Shown in pieces: positions 16,883 through 24,199 of a stretch of 37,203 nt of DNA; the stretch's first letter is position 1, and each line of letters begins with the position of its first letter. The notes under the pieces were generated by a model. That model made no database searches. It was given only the letters and a program-made list of their open reading frames with translations, and was not told where the DNA came from. Source of the stretch: an uncultured Lachnospiraceae bacterium (lineage in GTDB: Bacteria > Bacillota > Clostridia > Lachnospirales > Lachnospiraceae); contig CALWMI010000027.1 of NCBI GenBank assembly GCA_944381745.1, positions 1 through 37,203 of the forward strand, given 5' to 3'. A program made the translations under genes and the position numbers.

Positions 16883-16929
16883 TCCTGTCAGGGCTCCCTC
16901 CCGTCAGGGAATCCTCCCATCTTCTCTTC

Positions 16930-18138
16930 TTACGCCTCTCTCTCCAGCGTCTCCCGGATTGCCCGGATGAATCCCTCGCTGTCCAGCACCTTCACGTCGG
17001 GGAGGGTGGTCATCAGCGCCAGATCCTTTGTCATCTTCCCGGACTCAATCGTGTCGATGGTCGCTTTCTCCAGACGGTCAGCGAAATCCATCAGATCCTT
17101 GTTCCCATCCAGCTCGCCCCTCTTCCTAAGGGCACCGCTCCAGGCAAAGATCGTCGCCACGGAGTTGGTGGAGGTTTCCTCCCCCTTCAGGTATTTGTAG
17201 TAGTGCCTCTGCACAGTGCCGTGGGCGGCCTCATACTCGTAGTAGCCCTCCGGGGACACGAGGACGGAGGTCATCATGGCTAAGGAGCCGAAGGCCGTGG
17301 CCACCATGTCGCTCATCACGTCGCCGTCGTAGTTCTTGCACGCCCAGATATAGCCGCCCTCCGAGCGGATAACCCTGGCCACCGCGTCGTCGATCAGTGT
17401 ATAGAAGTACTCGATACCCGCAGCCTTGAACTTCTCATCGTACTCCGCATCGTAGATCTCCTGGAAGATATCCTTGAAGGTGTGGTCATACTTCTTGGAG
17501 ATCGTATCCTTCGTGGCAAACCACAGATCCTGCTTTGTATCCAGAGCATAGTTGAAACAGCTTCTGGCAAAGCTCTCGATGGAGCTCTCCAGGTTGTGCA
17601 TGCCCTGTACAATCCCAGGGCCGTCGAAATCGTGGATCGTCTCCCGCAGGACGGTTCCGTCCTCGCCGGTGAACACAATCTCTGCCTTGCCCGGGCCGGG
17701 AACCTTCATCTCGGAGGCCTTGTACACATCCCCGTACGCATGCCTTGCGATGGTGATCGGCTTCTTCCATGTGCGGACAGTGGGCTCGATGCCCTTGACA
17801 ATGATCGGCGCGCGGAAAACCGTGCCGTCCAGGATGGCGCGGATTGTCCCGTTGGGGCTCTTCCACATTTCCTTCAGATGGTATTCGTCCATGCGGGCCG
17901 CGTTGGGGGTGATGGTGGCGCACTTGACTGCCACGCCGTATTTCTTCGTGGCCAGGGCGCTGTCCACCGTCACCTGGTCGTCCGTCTTGTCCCGGTACTC
18001 AAGTCCCAGGTCATAGTACTCGGTATTCAGATCGATAAAGGGGAGCAAAAGCTCGTCCTTGATCATCTTCCAGAGCACTCTGGTCATCTCATCTCCGTCC
18101 ATCTCTACAAGGGGTGTGGTCATTTTGATTTTTTCCAT
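16930..18138 (-). CDS. icd: NADP-dependent isocitrate dehydrogenase
   Basis: 402 residues of the eukaryote-like, NADP-linked IDH type (opening [20 protein letters not shown], then [38 protein letters not shown] and [16 protein letters not shown]). It oxidises isocitrate to 2-oxoglutarate in the cytoplasm. Its start overlaps the end of the GntR-type gene by 19 bases, with AGGAGG ten bases before the ATG inside that gene, so the two are coupled. With the citrate-synthase-like gene it forms the entry to 2-oxoglutarate and glutamate; aconitase is not in the window. Confidence 0.96.
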   Translation of the reverse strand: MEKIKMTTPLVEMDGDEMTRVLWKMIKDELLLPFIDLNTEYYDLGLEYRDKTDDQVTVDSALATKKYGVAVKCATITPNAARMDEYHLKEMWKSPNGTIRAILDGTVFRAPIIVKGIEPTVRTWKKPITIARHAYGDVYKASEMKVPGPGKAEIVFTGEDGTVLRETIHDFDGPGIVQGMHNLESSIESFARSCFNYALDTKQDLWFATKDTISKKYDHTFKDIFQEIYDAEYDEKFKAAGIEYFYTLIDDAVARVIRSEGGYIWACKNYDGDVMSDMVATAFGSLAMMTSVLVSPEGYYEYEAAHGTVQRHYYKYLKGEETSTNSVATIFAWSGALRKRGELDGNKDLMDFADRLEKATIDTIESGKMTKDLALMTTLPDVKVLDSEGFIRAIRETLEREA

Positions 18139-18836
18139 GTTTCTGATTCCTCCTGATTGATATGATAGATTCCTGTCTTCTGTATGTTATGGATGGTATT
18201 CGCGATATGCTCTTTGGCCAGCTGTTCAGCCAAATCCGGGTTCCTGGAGCGGATCGCCTCCAGGATCATCCGGTGCTCATGGGCAGACTGCTCCGCCCGC
18301 CGCACATTCCCGGATACGGACAGCTTTCTCACCTTCTGCACATACTGATGGTAATCGGACAGCAGGTGGGACAGCTGCTTGCTCTTGCACGCTTCGTAGA
18401 TAAGCTCGTGAAACTTGCTGTCCATCTCGAATACCTTCTCGGAATTTCCTCTCGCCGCATGCATCTCTGCCAGGCAGATCACGTCGTCCAGGGCATCCAG
18501 CTCCTCCTTTGTGATCTTCTCCGCCGCCAGCCGGGCGCACAAGCCCTCCAGCCGGGAACGGATCATGTAGATATCCCGGATGTCTTCCTCGGTAATCCCC
18601 TTCACATAGGCGCCCCGGTTGGGGACAAGGTATACCAGCCCCTCCAGCTCCAGCTGGCGCAGCGCCTCCCTCACCGGCGTCCTGCTGACGCCCAGCTCCT
18701 TGCCGATCGCGGTCTCCCGAAGCTCCTCATCCGGCTTGTACTCCCCGTCCAGGATCTTCTCCCGGATCTGGCGGTATACCTTTCCCCGCAGCGCCTGGGA
18801 GTCGGAGACAATCTCCGGCAGTCTATAGGCACTCAT
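18120..18836 (-). CDS. GntR family regulator, FadR/FCD type
   Basis: 238 residues. The N-terminal winged helix ([40 protein letters not shown]) is followed by an all-helical FCD ligand domain (about 90-225) with [19 protein letters not shown] and the metal-site histidine region [17 protein letters not shown] regulators usually sense carboxylic acids, often through a bound metal. The ATG at 18836 has GGGGAGGATATAG before it. It lies between the citrate-synthase-like gene (13 bases upstream) and icd. The 24-bp palindrome at the operon promoter has a TTGTATACAA core, as FCD-type operators often do, so autoregulation by a tricarboxylate or 2-oxo acid is a reasonable inference. Confidence 0.93.
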   Translation of the reverse strand: MSAYRLPEIVSDSQALRGKVYRQIREKILDGEYKPDEELRETAIGKELGVSRTPVREALRQLELEGLVYLVPNRGAYVKGITEEDIRDIYMIRSRLEGLCARLAAEKITKEELDALDDVICLAEMHAARGNSEKVFEMDSKFHELIYEACKSKQLSHLLSDYHQYVQKVRKLSVSGNVRRAEQSAHEHRMILEAIRSRNPDLAEQLAKEHIANTIHNIQKTGIYHINQEESETWKKSK

Positions 18837-18849
18837 CTATATCCTCCCC

Positions 18850-20244
18850 TTATCCTACCGGCGGCATCTGAAGCCTTTCACAGGCATCCGCGATGACCCC
18901 TTTCAGCTCCTCGTCTGTGATCACGGTCACGCGCCCTGCCTCGTACTCGGCGTCCACCCACTTCTTCACTTCTGCCACCAGAGGGCTCCCCTTATCCAGC
19001 TGCCTCTCCGGCTCCAGCCGGTAATAGCTGTTGATCCAGTGGGCGATGCCGGCCAGGCCCGACGTGTTGGACACGGACACCAGCGGCGGCCGTCCCAGGA
19101 ACTTCTCCGTGTCAAAAATATTGTAGATCTCCTCGTTCTTCAGCAGGCCGTCTGCATGGATCCCCGCGCGGGTGACGTTAAAGTTCTTACCCACAAAGGG
19201 GGTGCGCTCCGGGATCTCATAGCCGATCTCCTTCTCATAGTACTCCGCCATCTCGGTGATCACCTGTGTGTCCATCCCGTCCAGGCCGCCCTTCAGCTGG
19301 GCGTACTCGAACACCATCGCCTCCAGGGGCGTATTCCCTGTGCGCTCCCCGATGCCGAACATGGAGCAGTTGACCCCGCAGCAGCCGTACAGCCAGGCTG
19401 TGGATGCGTTGGACACCGCCTTGTAGAAGTCATTGTGCCCATGCCACTCGATCCACTCGCTGGGGACGCCCGCATGGACGCGCAGCCCGTAGATAATCCC
19501 CTGCACTGCCCGGGGGATCACAGCGCCCGGGTAATTGACGCCCAGCCCCATCGTATCGCAGGCCCGCACCTTCACCGGCATCTGGTACTCCCGGCTCAGC
19601 TTCATCAGCTCCGTGCAGAAGGGAATGACATAGCCGTAAATATCCGCCCGGGTGATATCCTCCAGATGGCACCGCGGGATGATCCCCGTCTCCAGGCAGT
19701 CCCTCACCACGCTGAGATAGCTGTCCATGGCCTGCCTTCTGCTCATATGCATCTTGTAGAAAATATGGTAGTCGGAGCAGCTCACCAGAATGCCCGTCTC
19801 CTTCATTCCCAGATCTTTCACCAGCTGGAAATCCTGCTTGTTCGCCCGGATCCAGCTCGTCACCTCAGGGAACTCATACCCCTTCTCCATACAGCGGTAC
19901 ACCGCATCCCGATCCTTCTTGCTGTACAGGAAAAACTCACACTGGCGGATCTTCCCCTTCGGGCCGCCCAGCCTGTGCATATAGTCGTAGATGGTCACAA
20001 TCTGCTCCGTGGAATAGGGCGCCCGGGACTGCTGCCCATCCCGGAAGGTGGTATCGGTAATCCACACCTCCTCCGGCATATGGTGGGGTACGATCCGGTC
20101 GTTGAACGCAATCTTGGGCACTTCGCTGTAGGGGAACAGGTTGCGGAACACGTTGGGTTCCGGCACATCCGCCAGATAGTACATGTGCTCTTCCAGCTCC
20201 AAGAGGTTCGTGTTCCCATTCATCCTGACTGCTCGATTTTCCAA
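18850..20244 (-). CDS. DRE-TIM metallolyase, likely (Re)-citrate synthase
   Basis: About 464 residues. The HMGL-like TIM barrel carries the signature DTTFRDGQQSRAPY (residues about 64-77 from the TTG at 20244), the metal-ligand motif HGHND (about 268-272) and GIGERTGNTPLEAM. Isopropylmalate, homocitrate and (Re)-citrate synthases share this fold. The second half (FVGKNFNVTRAGIHADGLLK, then PPLVSVSNTSGLAGIAHWIN) and the lack of a leucine-regulatory domain fit the Clostridium-type (Re)-citrate synthase; the neighbouring GntR and icd support acetyl-CoA plus oxaloacetate to citrate. The frame extends to a TTG at 20286, but that codon lies inside the promoter -10 region, so TTG at 20244, nine bases after AAGGAG, is preferred. 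Homocitrate synthase is the main alternative. Confidence 0.8.
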   Translation of the reverse strand: MENRAVRMNGNTNLLELEEHMYYLADVPEPNVFRNLFPYSEVPKIAFNDRIVPHHMPEEVWITDTTFRDGQQSRAPYSTEQIVTIYDYMHRLGGPKGKIRQCEFFLYSKKDRDAVYRCMEKGYEFPEVTSWIRANKQDFQLVKDLGMKETGILVSCSDYHIFYKMHMSRRQAMDSYLSVVRDCLETGIIPRCHLEDITRADIYGYVIPFCTELMKLSREYQMPVKVRACDTMGLGVNYPGAVIPRAVQGIIYGLRVHAGVPSEWIEWHGHNDFYKAVSNASTAWLYGCCGVNCSMFGIGERTGNTPLEAMVFEYAQLKGGLDGMDTQVITEMAEYYEKEIGYEIPERTPFVGKNFNVTRAGIHADGLLKNEEIYNIFDTEKFLGRPPLVSVSNTSGLAGIAHWINSYYRLEPERQLDKGSPLVAEVKKWVDAEYEAGRVTVITDEELKGVIADACERLQMPPVG

Positions 20245-20269
20245 TTTCAACAGCTCCTTTTTCTGATCT

Positions 20270-20293
20270 GGTATAATTGTATACAATTATACC
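20270..20293. promoter_or_regulatory. 24-bp perfect palindrome, likely GntR operator
   Basis: GGTATAATTGTA followed by its exact complement TACAATTATACC. The centre TTGTATACAA is typical of FCD-type GntR operators. It covers the -10 box and part of the spacer of the operon promoter, where a bound repressor would block polymerase. Confidence 0.85.
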
Positions 20294-20304
20294 GTTCCCG
20301 TCAA
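20276..20304 (-). promoter_or_regulatory. Promoter of the citrate synthase-GntR-icd operon
   Basis: Minus strand: TTGACG (20299-20304), exactly 17 bases, TACAAT (20276-20281). The -10 box lies in the palindrome. The predicted start point is near 20269, which rules out the upstream TTG at 20286 as a start codon. Confidence 0.8.
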
Positions 20305-20306
20305 GC

Positions 20307-20346
20307 AAAAAAAATAAGAGGGCGGAACCTTTTGTTCTCCGTCCTC
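20307..20346 (-). terminator. Terminator of the DUF1653 gene
   Basis: Minus strand: GAGGACGGAGAAC pairs with GGTTCCGCCCTC (one mismatch, one bulge), followed by TTATTTTTTTT. It starts eight bases past the DUF1653 stop and ends three bases before the next promoter's -35 box. Confidence 0.85.
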
Positions 20347-20353
20347 TCACTCA

Positions 20354-21127
20354 TCAGCGGCCGCTTCTGGGAAGCCGCGTGCATTCGTACCGTTCCCTCG
20401 TCTTCAAATTATCCAGGATGATGGCACACTGCTCCTCCCGGCTCTCATCTCCCAGGGAGAGATCCATCGAGGCCGCGATCGCGTTCAGCATGTGGGCATC
20501 CGCCAGCTCCTCATCCATAATCTCACTGAAAATCCGAAGCTTCCCCTGGTATGTCTCCTCGTCCAGGAACTCCAAAAGCTTCGGGGCGACTCCCTGGGAA
20601 GTTTCTTCCTCCCGCAGCCTGGCGTGCAGCTCTCTCTCCCCTATCTCCGGCCTGGGCGCAGCCCCCGGCCTTCTCCCTTCTATCTCCGGCCTGGGCGCAG
20701 CCCCCGGCCTTCTCTCTCCTATCTCCGGCCTGGGTGCGGCTCCCGGCCTTCTCCCTCCTATCTCCGGCCTGGGCGCAGTCCCCGGCCTTCTCTCTCCTAT
20801 CCCCGGCCTGGGCGCGGCTCCTGGCCTTCTCTCTTCCGGCTCCGGCGCGGCCTGCTCCTCCTGCCAGGCTTCCCCGCACTTACCCGAGGCAGGATCCACC
20901 TGCACAAAGCGGCTGGCCTGGGCGGCATCCGGATATCTCTTCCGGTCCACCTCCCCCATGAAATCCTCCAGCGGCCTGGCATACACCTGAAAGCTTCCGT
21001 AAAGCGCCTGGTAGATCACCAGCGGTTCCCCGGTATCTGCGTGTACCGCCACATGCAGCACCTGGTACAATTTCCCCTTGAAATGCCTGTAAAATCCGCC
21101 GATCACCGGCAGCTTCCTATTCTCCAT
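20354..21127 (-). CDS. DUF1653 domain protein with tandem-repeat linker
   Basis: 257 residues. Residues 1-75 are a DUF1653 domain ([20 protein letters not shown], then [20 protein letters not shown]); its function is unknown. Residues about 90-165 are a Pro/Arg/Gly-rich linker with a 13-residue repeat, [13 protein letters not shown] and variants, about five copies. The C-terminal 90 residues are helical and acidic ([20 protein letters not shown]). Many DUF1653 proteins are only the first domain, so the repeat and tail are an extension. AAGGAG lies ten bases before the ATG. The subtilase gene ends 51 bases upstream and the pair may share a transcript. Confidence 0.85.
   Translation of the reverse strand: MENRKLPVIGGFYRHFKGKLYQVLHVAVHADTGEPLVIYQALYGSFQVYARPLEDFMGEVDRKRYPDAAQASRFVQVDPASGKCGEAWQEEQAAPEPEERRPGAAPRPGIGERRPGTAPRPEIGGRRPGAAPRPEIGERRPGAAPRPEIEGRRPGAAPRPEIGERELHARLREEETSQGVAPKLLEFLDEETYQGKLRIFSEIMDEELADAHMLNAIAASMDLSLGDESREEQCAIILDNLKTRERYECTRLPRSGR
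20641..20835. repeat. 39-bp coding minisatellite, five copies
   Basis: Units begin at 20641, 20680, 20719, 20758 and 20797, each opening CTAT(C/T)(T/C)CCGGCCTGGG. The period is 39 bases, so every unit keeps the frame. Copies differ at a few positions, mostly Ala/Thr or Gly/Glu changes. Confidence 0.95.
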
Positions 21128-21178
21128 CCCTGCGACGCTCCTTCCTATCTGCTATTTTAATCGCAATCCACCGCCCCG

Positions 21179-22126
21179 TCAATATGTGTCTTCCAGCAGC
21201 GCTGGAATCCGTACGAGCCCCCATCCCTGGACAGCCTTTGGAAGCCCGGTATCCTCCGCCCGCTGGTACAGGCGAAGCTTCATGTCCCGGTTGCCCATGT
21301 CCGGGAAAGCCTGTGCAAGCAGCGCCAGACAGCCGCACACGACGGGAACCGACATGGATGTGCCGCTCTTCCTGGCATAGCCGCTCCCGTAATGGGCGCA
21401 GCTGACAATATCTGTCCCGGGGGCCACAACCTCCGGCTTTACCACGCACTCTCCAGTGGGCCCCCTCCCAGAATACAGATTCCTGCGCCCGTCTCCTAAG
21501 CTTCCCACCGTGATCACCTTGCGGCTCACCCCAGGCACGGTGATGCTCCCAGCTCGCGGCCCGTTATTGCCGGCGGCGGCCACAACGGCCAGCCCTTTGT
21601 CCCACAGCTCCTCCACCGCCTCCAGCAGCTGCTCATTCTCTCTCTTCCTGTCCGCCCGCAGGGTTCCCACGGAGATATTCACCAGCCGGATGCGGTAGCG
21701 CTCCCGGTTGCGCAGGATCCAGCTGCACGCCCTCACCACATCCCCGGTGCTGCCGTTCCCACGGCTGTCCAGCACCTTCAGGACGGCAACCTTCGCCAGG
21801 GGAGCCATCCCCATATAAATCCCATCCGACGCCTGGCCTGTTCCGCAGTAGATCCCTGCCACATGGGTTCCGTGCCCGTTGTCGTCATAGGCCCCTGCCC
21901 GCCCATCTATGAAATCCTGAAAGCACACAATATTTCCCCGCAGATCCGGATGCCCAGCATACACTCCGGTATCCAGCACCGCAGCCGTCACGTCCCTGCC
22001 GAACAGGTTCCTGCGGTAAGCGTATTCTGACTGCAGCAGGGCATGTACCTTATCCATCTCAACAATCCTTCCCAGCGGCGCCCTGCAAAGGCATCTCCCC
22101 TCCCGGCACGCCGCTTCTGTCCTCAT
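21179..22126 (-). CDS. S8 family serine peptidase (subtilase)
   Basis: The catalytic triad is complete: Asp in AAVLDTGVYAGHPDL, His in DDNGHGTHVAGIY and Ser in KSGTSMSVPVV, with the oxyanion Asn in AAAGNNG. Two starts are possible. ATG at 22126 gives 315 residues, but a TATAAT at 22134-22139 would leave almost no leader. ATG at 22057 follows GGGAAGGATTGTTGAG, gives 292 residues and places the triad at D29, H62 and S234. Neither form has an export signal or a propeptide, so this is probably an intracellular subtilase. A longer frame to 22189 lacks support. Confidence 0.9.
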   Translation of the reverse strand: MRTEAACREGRCLCRAPLGRIVEMDKVHALLQSEYAYRRNLFGRDVTAAVLDTGVYAGHPDLRGNIVCFQDFIDGRAGAYDDNGHGTHVAGIYCGTGQASDGIYMGMAPLAKVAVLKVLDSRGNGSTGDVVRACSWILRNRERYRIRLVNISVGTLRADRKRENEQLLEAVEELWDKGLAVVAAAGNNGPRAGSITVPGVSRKVITVGSLGDGRRNLYSGRGPTGECVVKPEVVAPGTDIVSCAHYGSGYARKSGTSMSVPVVCGCLALLAQAFPDMGNRDMKLRLYQRAEDTGLPKAVQGWGLVRIPALLEDTY

Positions 22127-22193
22127 CGTCTCTATATTATATGAAAACAGAGGAAAAAGGCCAGGATAGCGCCGGTGTACAAGGGGCAATTCG

Positions 22194-22300
22194 CCTCAGC
22201 CCTGTAATTTTGCCGGTTTTCTGCGTTATCCTCAGTCAGCGTACATCCAGTACACCTCCTTCGTCTGCCTGGAAACCCGGCAAAATTTTTAGGGCTGAGG
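22194..22300. repeat. Imperfect long inverted repeat, intergenic
   Basis: CCTCAGCCCT-n2-AATTTTGCCGG (22194-22216) is mirrored by 22277-22300 (CCGGCAAAATTTTTAGGGCTGAGG), 21 of 23 positions pairing apart from one extra base. The 60-base spacer carries GTACATCCAGTACACC. There is no open frame and no T-run. It may be a structured RNA, a REP-like repeat or a small non-autonomous element. Confidence 0.6.
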
Positions 22301-22382
22301 TCACAGAGTCAAAAATGTTATGGCAAAACAAAGCCTCCGGCATATCATGTACTGTAATACAAAATCTTTGGAGGTTTTTTCC

Positions 22383-22595
22383 ATGAGTGACTTAACTGCT
22401 ACAAACTGCGGATGCGGATGCGAGACCGGCGGATTCAATAATTCCTGGCTGTGGATCATCCTGCTGCTGTGCTGCTGCGGCGGATGCGGCGGCAATTCCG
22501 GGAACGGCTTCGGCGGGGACAACTGCATTCTCTTTATCCTCCTGCTCCTGTGCTGCGGCGGATGCGGCGGCAACGGCAATGGCTTCGGCTGCTAA
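22383..22595 (+). CDS. Cys/Gly-rich small protein (chorion-class HCB-like)
   Basis: 70 residues from ATG at 22383, with GGAGG eight bases before it. It opens MSDLTATNCGCGCETGGFNN, then shows the same module twice: a hydrophobic stretch (WLWIILLLCCC; CILFILLLLCC) followed by GGCGGN and a Gly/Asn/Phe tail. Database annotations of such Clostridia proteins as 'chorion class high-cysteine HCB protein 13' fit by eye. Function unknown; sporulation or envelope roles are plausible given resemblance to short YjcZ-like spore proteins, but the match is loose. A strong terminator follows. Confidence 0.8.
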   Translation: MSDLTATNCGCGCETGGFNNSWLWIILLLCCCGGCGGNSGNGFGGDNCILFILLLLCCGGCGGNGNGFGC

Positions 22596-22610
22596 TCCTC
22601 CTTTCTCAGG

Positions 22611-22645
22611 AAAGCCCCCTTCGGCGATGCCAAAGGGGGCTTTTT
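22611..22645 (+). terminator. Intrinsic terminator of the Cys-rich gene
   Basis: AAAGCCCCCTT pairs perfectly with AAGGGGGCTTT; an inner GGC/GCC stem extends it, and the run TTTTT follows. It lies 15 bases past the stop. Confidence 0.95.
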
Positions 22646-22673
22646 ACAGTCTTATCTGTTTCCTCAAGCTTCC

Positions 22674-22853
22674 TCAGCCTGTTCTTTTGCGCCCCGGCTT
22701 CTGGCCGGGCATCCCGCTCTCCTCCTGCCTCCCCCGCGCTCCTCTGCCCCGGGCTTGTGCGTTCTCCCCGGGCGGCATCCCATATCCTTTGCGCCTCAGG
22801 CATTCCTCGTCGATCTCATACACTTCATTTCCCCTTATAATCAGACGGGCCAT
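22674..22853 (-). CDS. Small protein, 59 aa, unknown
   Basis: An ATG at 22853 follows AAAGGAGGGAGGGG, one of the strongest ribosome sites in the window. It encodes MARLIIRGNEVYEIDEECLR and then a Gly/Arg/Gln-rich basic tail. The first 20 residues look like a compact strand-strand-helix unit, with one cysteine, and resemble short conserved Clostridia proteins I cannot name. The tail is low in complexity. It is divergent from the gene at 23004 and convergent with the Cys-rich gene. Confidence 0.65.
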   Translation of the reverse strand: MARLIIRGNEVYEIDEECLRRKGYGMPPGENAQARGRGARGRQEESGMPGQKPGRKRTG

Positions 22854-22942
22854 AGCCCCTCCCTCCTTTTCTCTATAAAAATCCCCCCCAGTTTACTATA
22901 TCTCGCTTTCAAAATTATGTGCCTGCCCCGCAGCCGGCAAAA

Positions 22943-22973
22943 CATATCTCCCCCCTGCCGCGCATAGAATAGA
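22943..22973 (+). promoter_or_regulatory. Possible sigma-E/K type promoter
   Basis: CATATC, 16 bases after its ATA, then CATAGAATA (about 22965-22973). The -10 fits the mother-cell sigma patterns (CATANNNTA for sigma-K; CATACAAT for sigma-E with one change), and ATA at this spacing fits a sigma-E -35. It sits 30 bases before the start at 23004. Confidence 0.35.
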
Positions 22974-23003
22974 TGGAGATCCTATGGAAAAAGAGGAATC
23001 CAT

Positions 23004-23501
23004 ATGCCGGAACCAACCACCCCGGGAATGACCCCTGTGGACGCCATACTCTGTGACGACAGCCTGCAGACGCTCAAGGCATGCATTCCCTACATGCGGC
23101 CGAAAGAACAGCCGCTCTTTCTCCTGGCGGCAAAGGCGCTGGAGCTTTCCCATGCCGTCCGCGTGCTGCAGGGCAGCAGCCAGAGCCTTGCCGCCTGCAG
23201 CGTGGAGCCTGCGCTGCGCACTCCCGTCCATATGCTCAACCAGATCAAACGCTTCTGCTCAAGCGGGCAGAGAGAAAACATCGACAGCATCCTAAATGTA
23301 TTCCAGATGATGCAGCTCCTGCAGATGGCCCAGTCTTCCCCGGAGCAGGGCGGTGAATCCCCTGCCTGGATGCAGGCCGCGCTCTCGCCGGAGCAGCAGC
23401 AGCTCTTCCGCTCCTTCTCCCAGACTGTCCTGCGGGAACAGGGCCAGAGCGGCACAGCCGGGCCAGCCAGGCCCGCCGGCAGAGAGGAGGCGCCTGATTA
23501 A
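23004..23501 (+). CDS. Hypothetical helical protein, 165 aa
   Basis: Unrecognised. GAGGAATCCAT precedes the ATG. The protein is mostly helical: CIPYMRPKEQPLFLLAAKAL, a heptad-like stretch with RVLQGSSQSLAACS, then NVFQMMQLLQMAQ near residue 100, and a Ser/Gly/Pro-rich tail. It has three or four cysteines and no signal or membrane segment. The methionine/glutamine-rich helix recurs in the next gene (NQMIQMFRMM), so the two may be distant relatives or partners. They are coupled, six bases apart. Possible link to sporulation through the promoter only. Confidence 0.7.
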   Translation: MPEPTTPGMTPVDAILCDDSLQTLKACIPYMRPKEQPLFLLAAKALELSHAVRVLQGSSQSLAACSVEPALRTPVHMLNQIKRFCSSGQRENIDSILNVFQMMQLLQMAQSSPEQGGESPAWMQAALSPEQQQLFRSFSQTVLREQGQSGTAGPARPAGREEAPD

Positions 23502-23507
23502 CCAGCT

Positions 23508-24074
23508 ATGAGCCCTTTATTTTTTAACAATCCTTTCCAAATGAATCCCGCAAACCAAGGGCAGCGCCCAGCCCAGAGCCAGCCAGCTGGGGAAAGGCAG
23601 CCTTTCCCGCAGCGTCAGGAGCAGGCATCTGCCAAGGGACAGCCTCTCCCGCAGCGTCAGGAGCAGGCAGCTGCCAAGGGACAGCCTCTCCCGCAGCGCC
23701 AGGAGCAGGCATCTGCCAAAGGACAGCCTCTCCCGCATCGTCAGGAACAGCCTGCCCAGGATATACTTCCGGGGGACTCCCCGCCTGCTGGCAGCTGGAT
23801 GGAGCACCCTGGACTCAAAGGGATCGACCCAGCCAAGCTGATGTCCATCATGCAGCTCTACAACCAGGCAGGAAGCAAATCCTCCTCCGAGCTGCTGCCT
23901 TTCCTGCTGGCATCCGTGGGCAACATGCAGAGATCCGGCATGTCCCTGTCGCAGGATGAATTCCGCCTGATCTTCGACGCCCTGAAACAGGGCAAATCCC
24001 AGGAAGAGCTGGCCCGGATGAATCAGATGATACAGATGTTCCGTATGATGAACCCTGGGAAAAAAACAGACTAA
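23508..24074 (+). CDS. Hypothetical protein with 14-residue repeats, 188 aa
   Basis: Unrecognised. Residues about 1-30 are Asn/Gln/Pro-rich. Residues about 31-81 are tandem copies of QPLPQRQEQASAKG. From about residue 100 a compact helical domain follows (LKGIDPAKLMSIMQLYNQAG, ELLPFLLASVGNMQRSGMSL, EFRLIFDALKQGKSQEELAR, then MNQMIQMFRMMNPGKK). The start has no ribosome site at normal distance; GAGGAGG is about 20 bases away, so translation likely relies on coupling with the gene before it. Domain order (disordered repeat, then helical module) suggests a structural or scaffold protein. Confidence 0.7.
   Translation: MSPLFFNNPFQMNPANQGQRPAQSQPAGERQPFPQRQEQASAKGQPLPQRQEQAAAKGQPLPQRQEQASAKGQPLPHRQEQPAQDILPGDSPPAGSWMEHPGLKGIDPAKLMSIMQLYNQAGSKSSSELLPFLLASVGNMQRSGMSLSQDEFRLIFDALKQGKSQEELARMNQMIQMFRMMNPGKKTD
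23598..23750. repeat. 42-bp coding minisatellite, about 3.6 copies
   Basis: Units begin at 23598, 23640, 23682 and 23724, each starting CAGCCT(T/C)TCCCGCA(G/T)CG. The 42-base period keeps the frame. The last copy is partial. Confidence 0.95.
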
Positions 24075-24090
24075 ACCTGGCAGGCGCACA

Positions 24091-24119
24091 TTGACCAGCC
24101 GCCCGCCCTGTACTACAAT
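24091..24119 (+). promoter_or_regulatory. Promoter of the ketopantoate-reductase-like gene
   Basis: TTGACC, 17 bases, TACAAT (24114-24119). Five of six positions match in each box. The start codon is 80 bases on. Confidence 0.65.
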
Positions 24120-24199
24120 GGTGTTAGCGCCGGTGTACGCCGCCGCAGACGCTGGCTCACACGGACGCTGCAACACGCCAAGAGAAAAGAGGAACAACT

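Noticed and set aside
20641..20835. Regular repeats as a possible CRISPR array
   Set aside because: Units are contiguous with no unique spacers and lie in frame inside a coding region.
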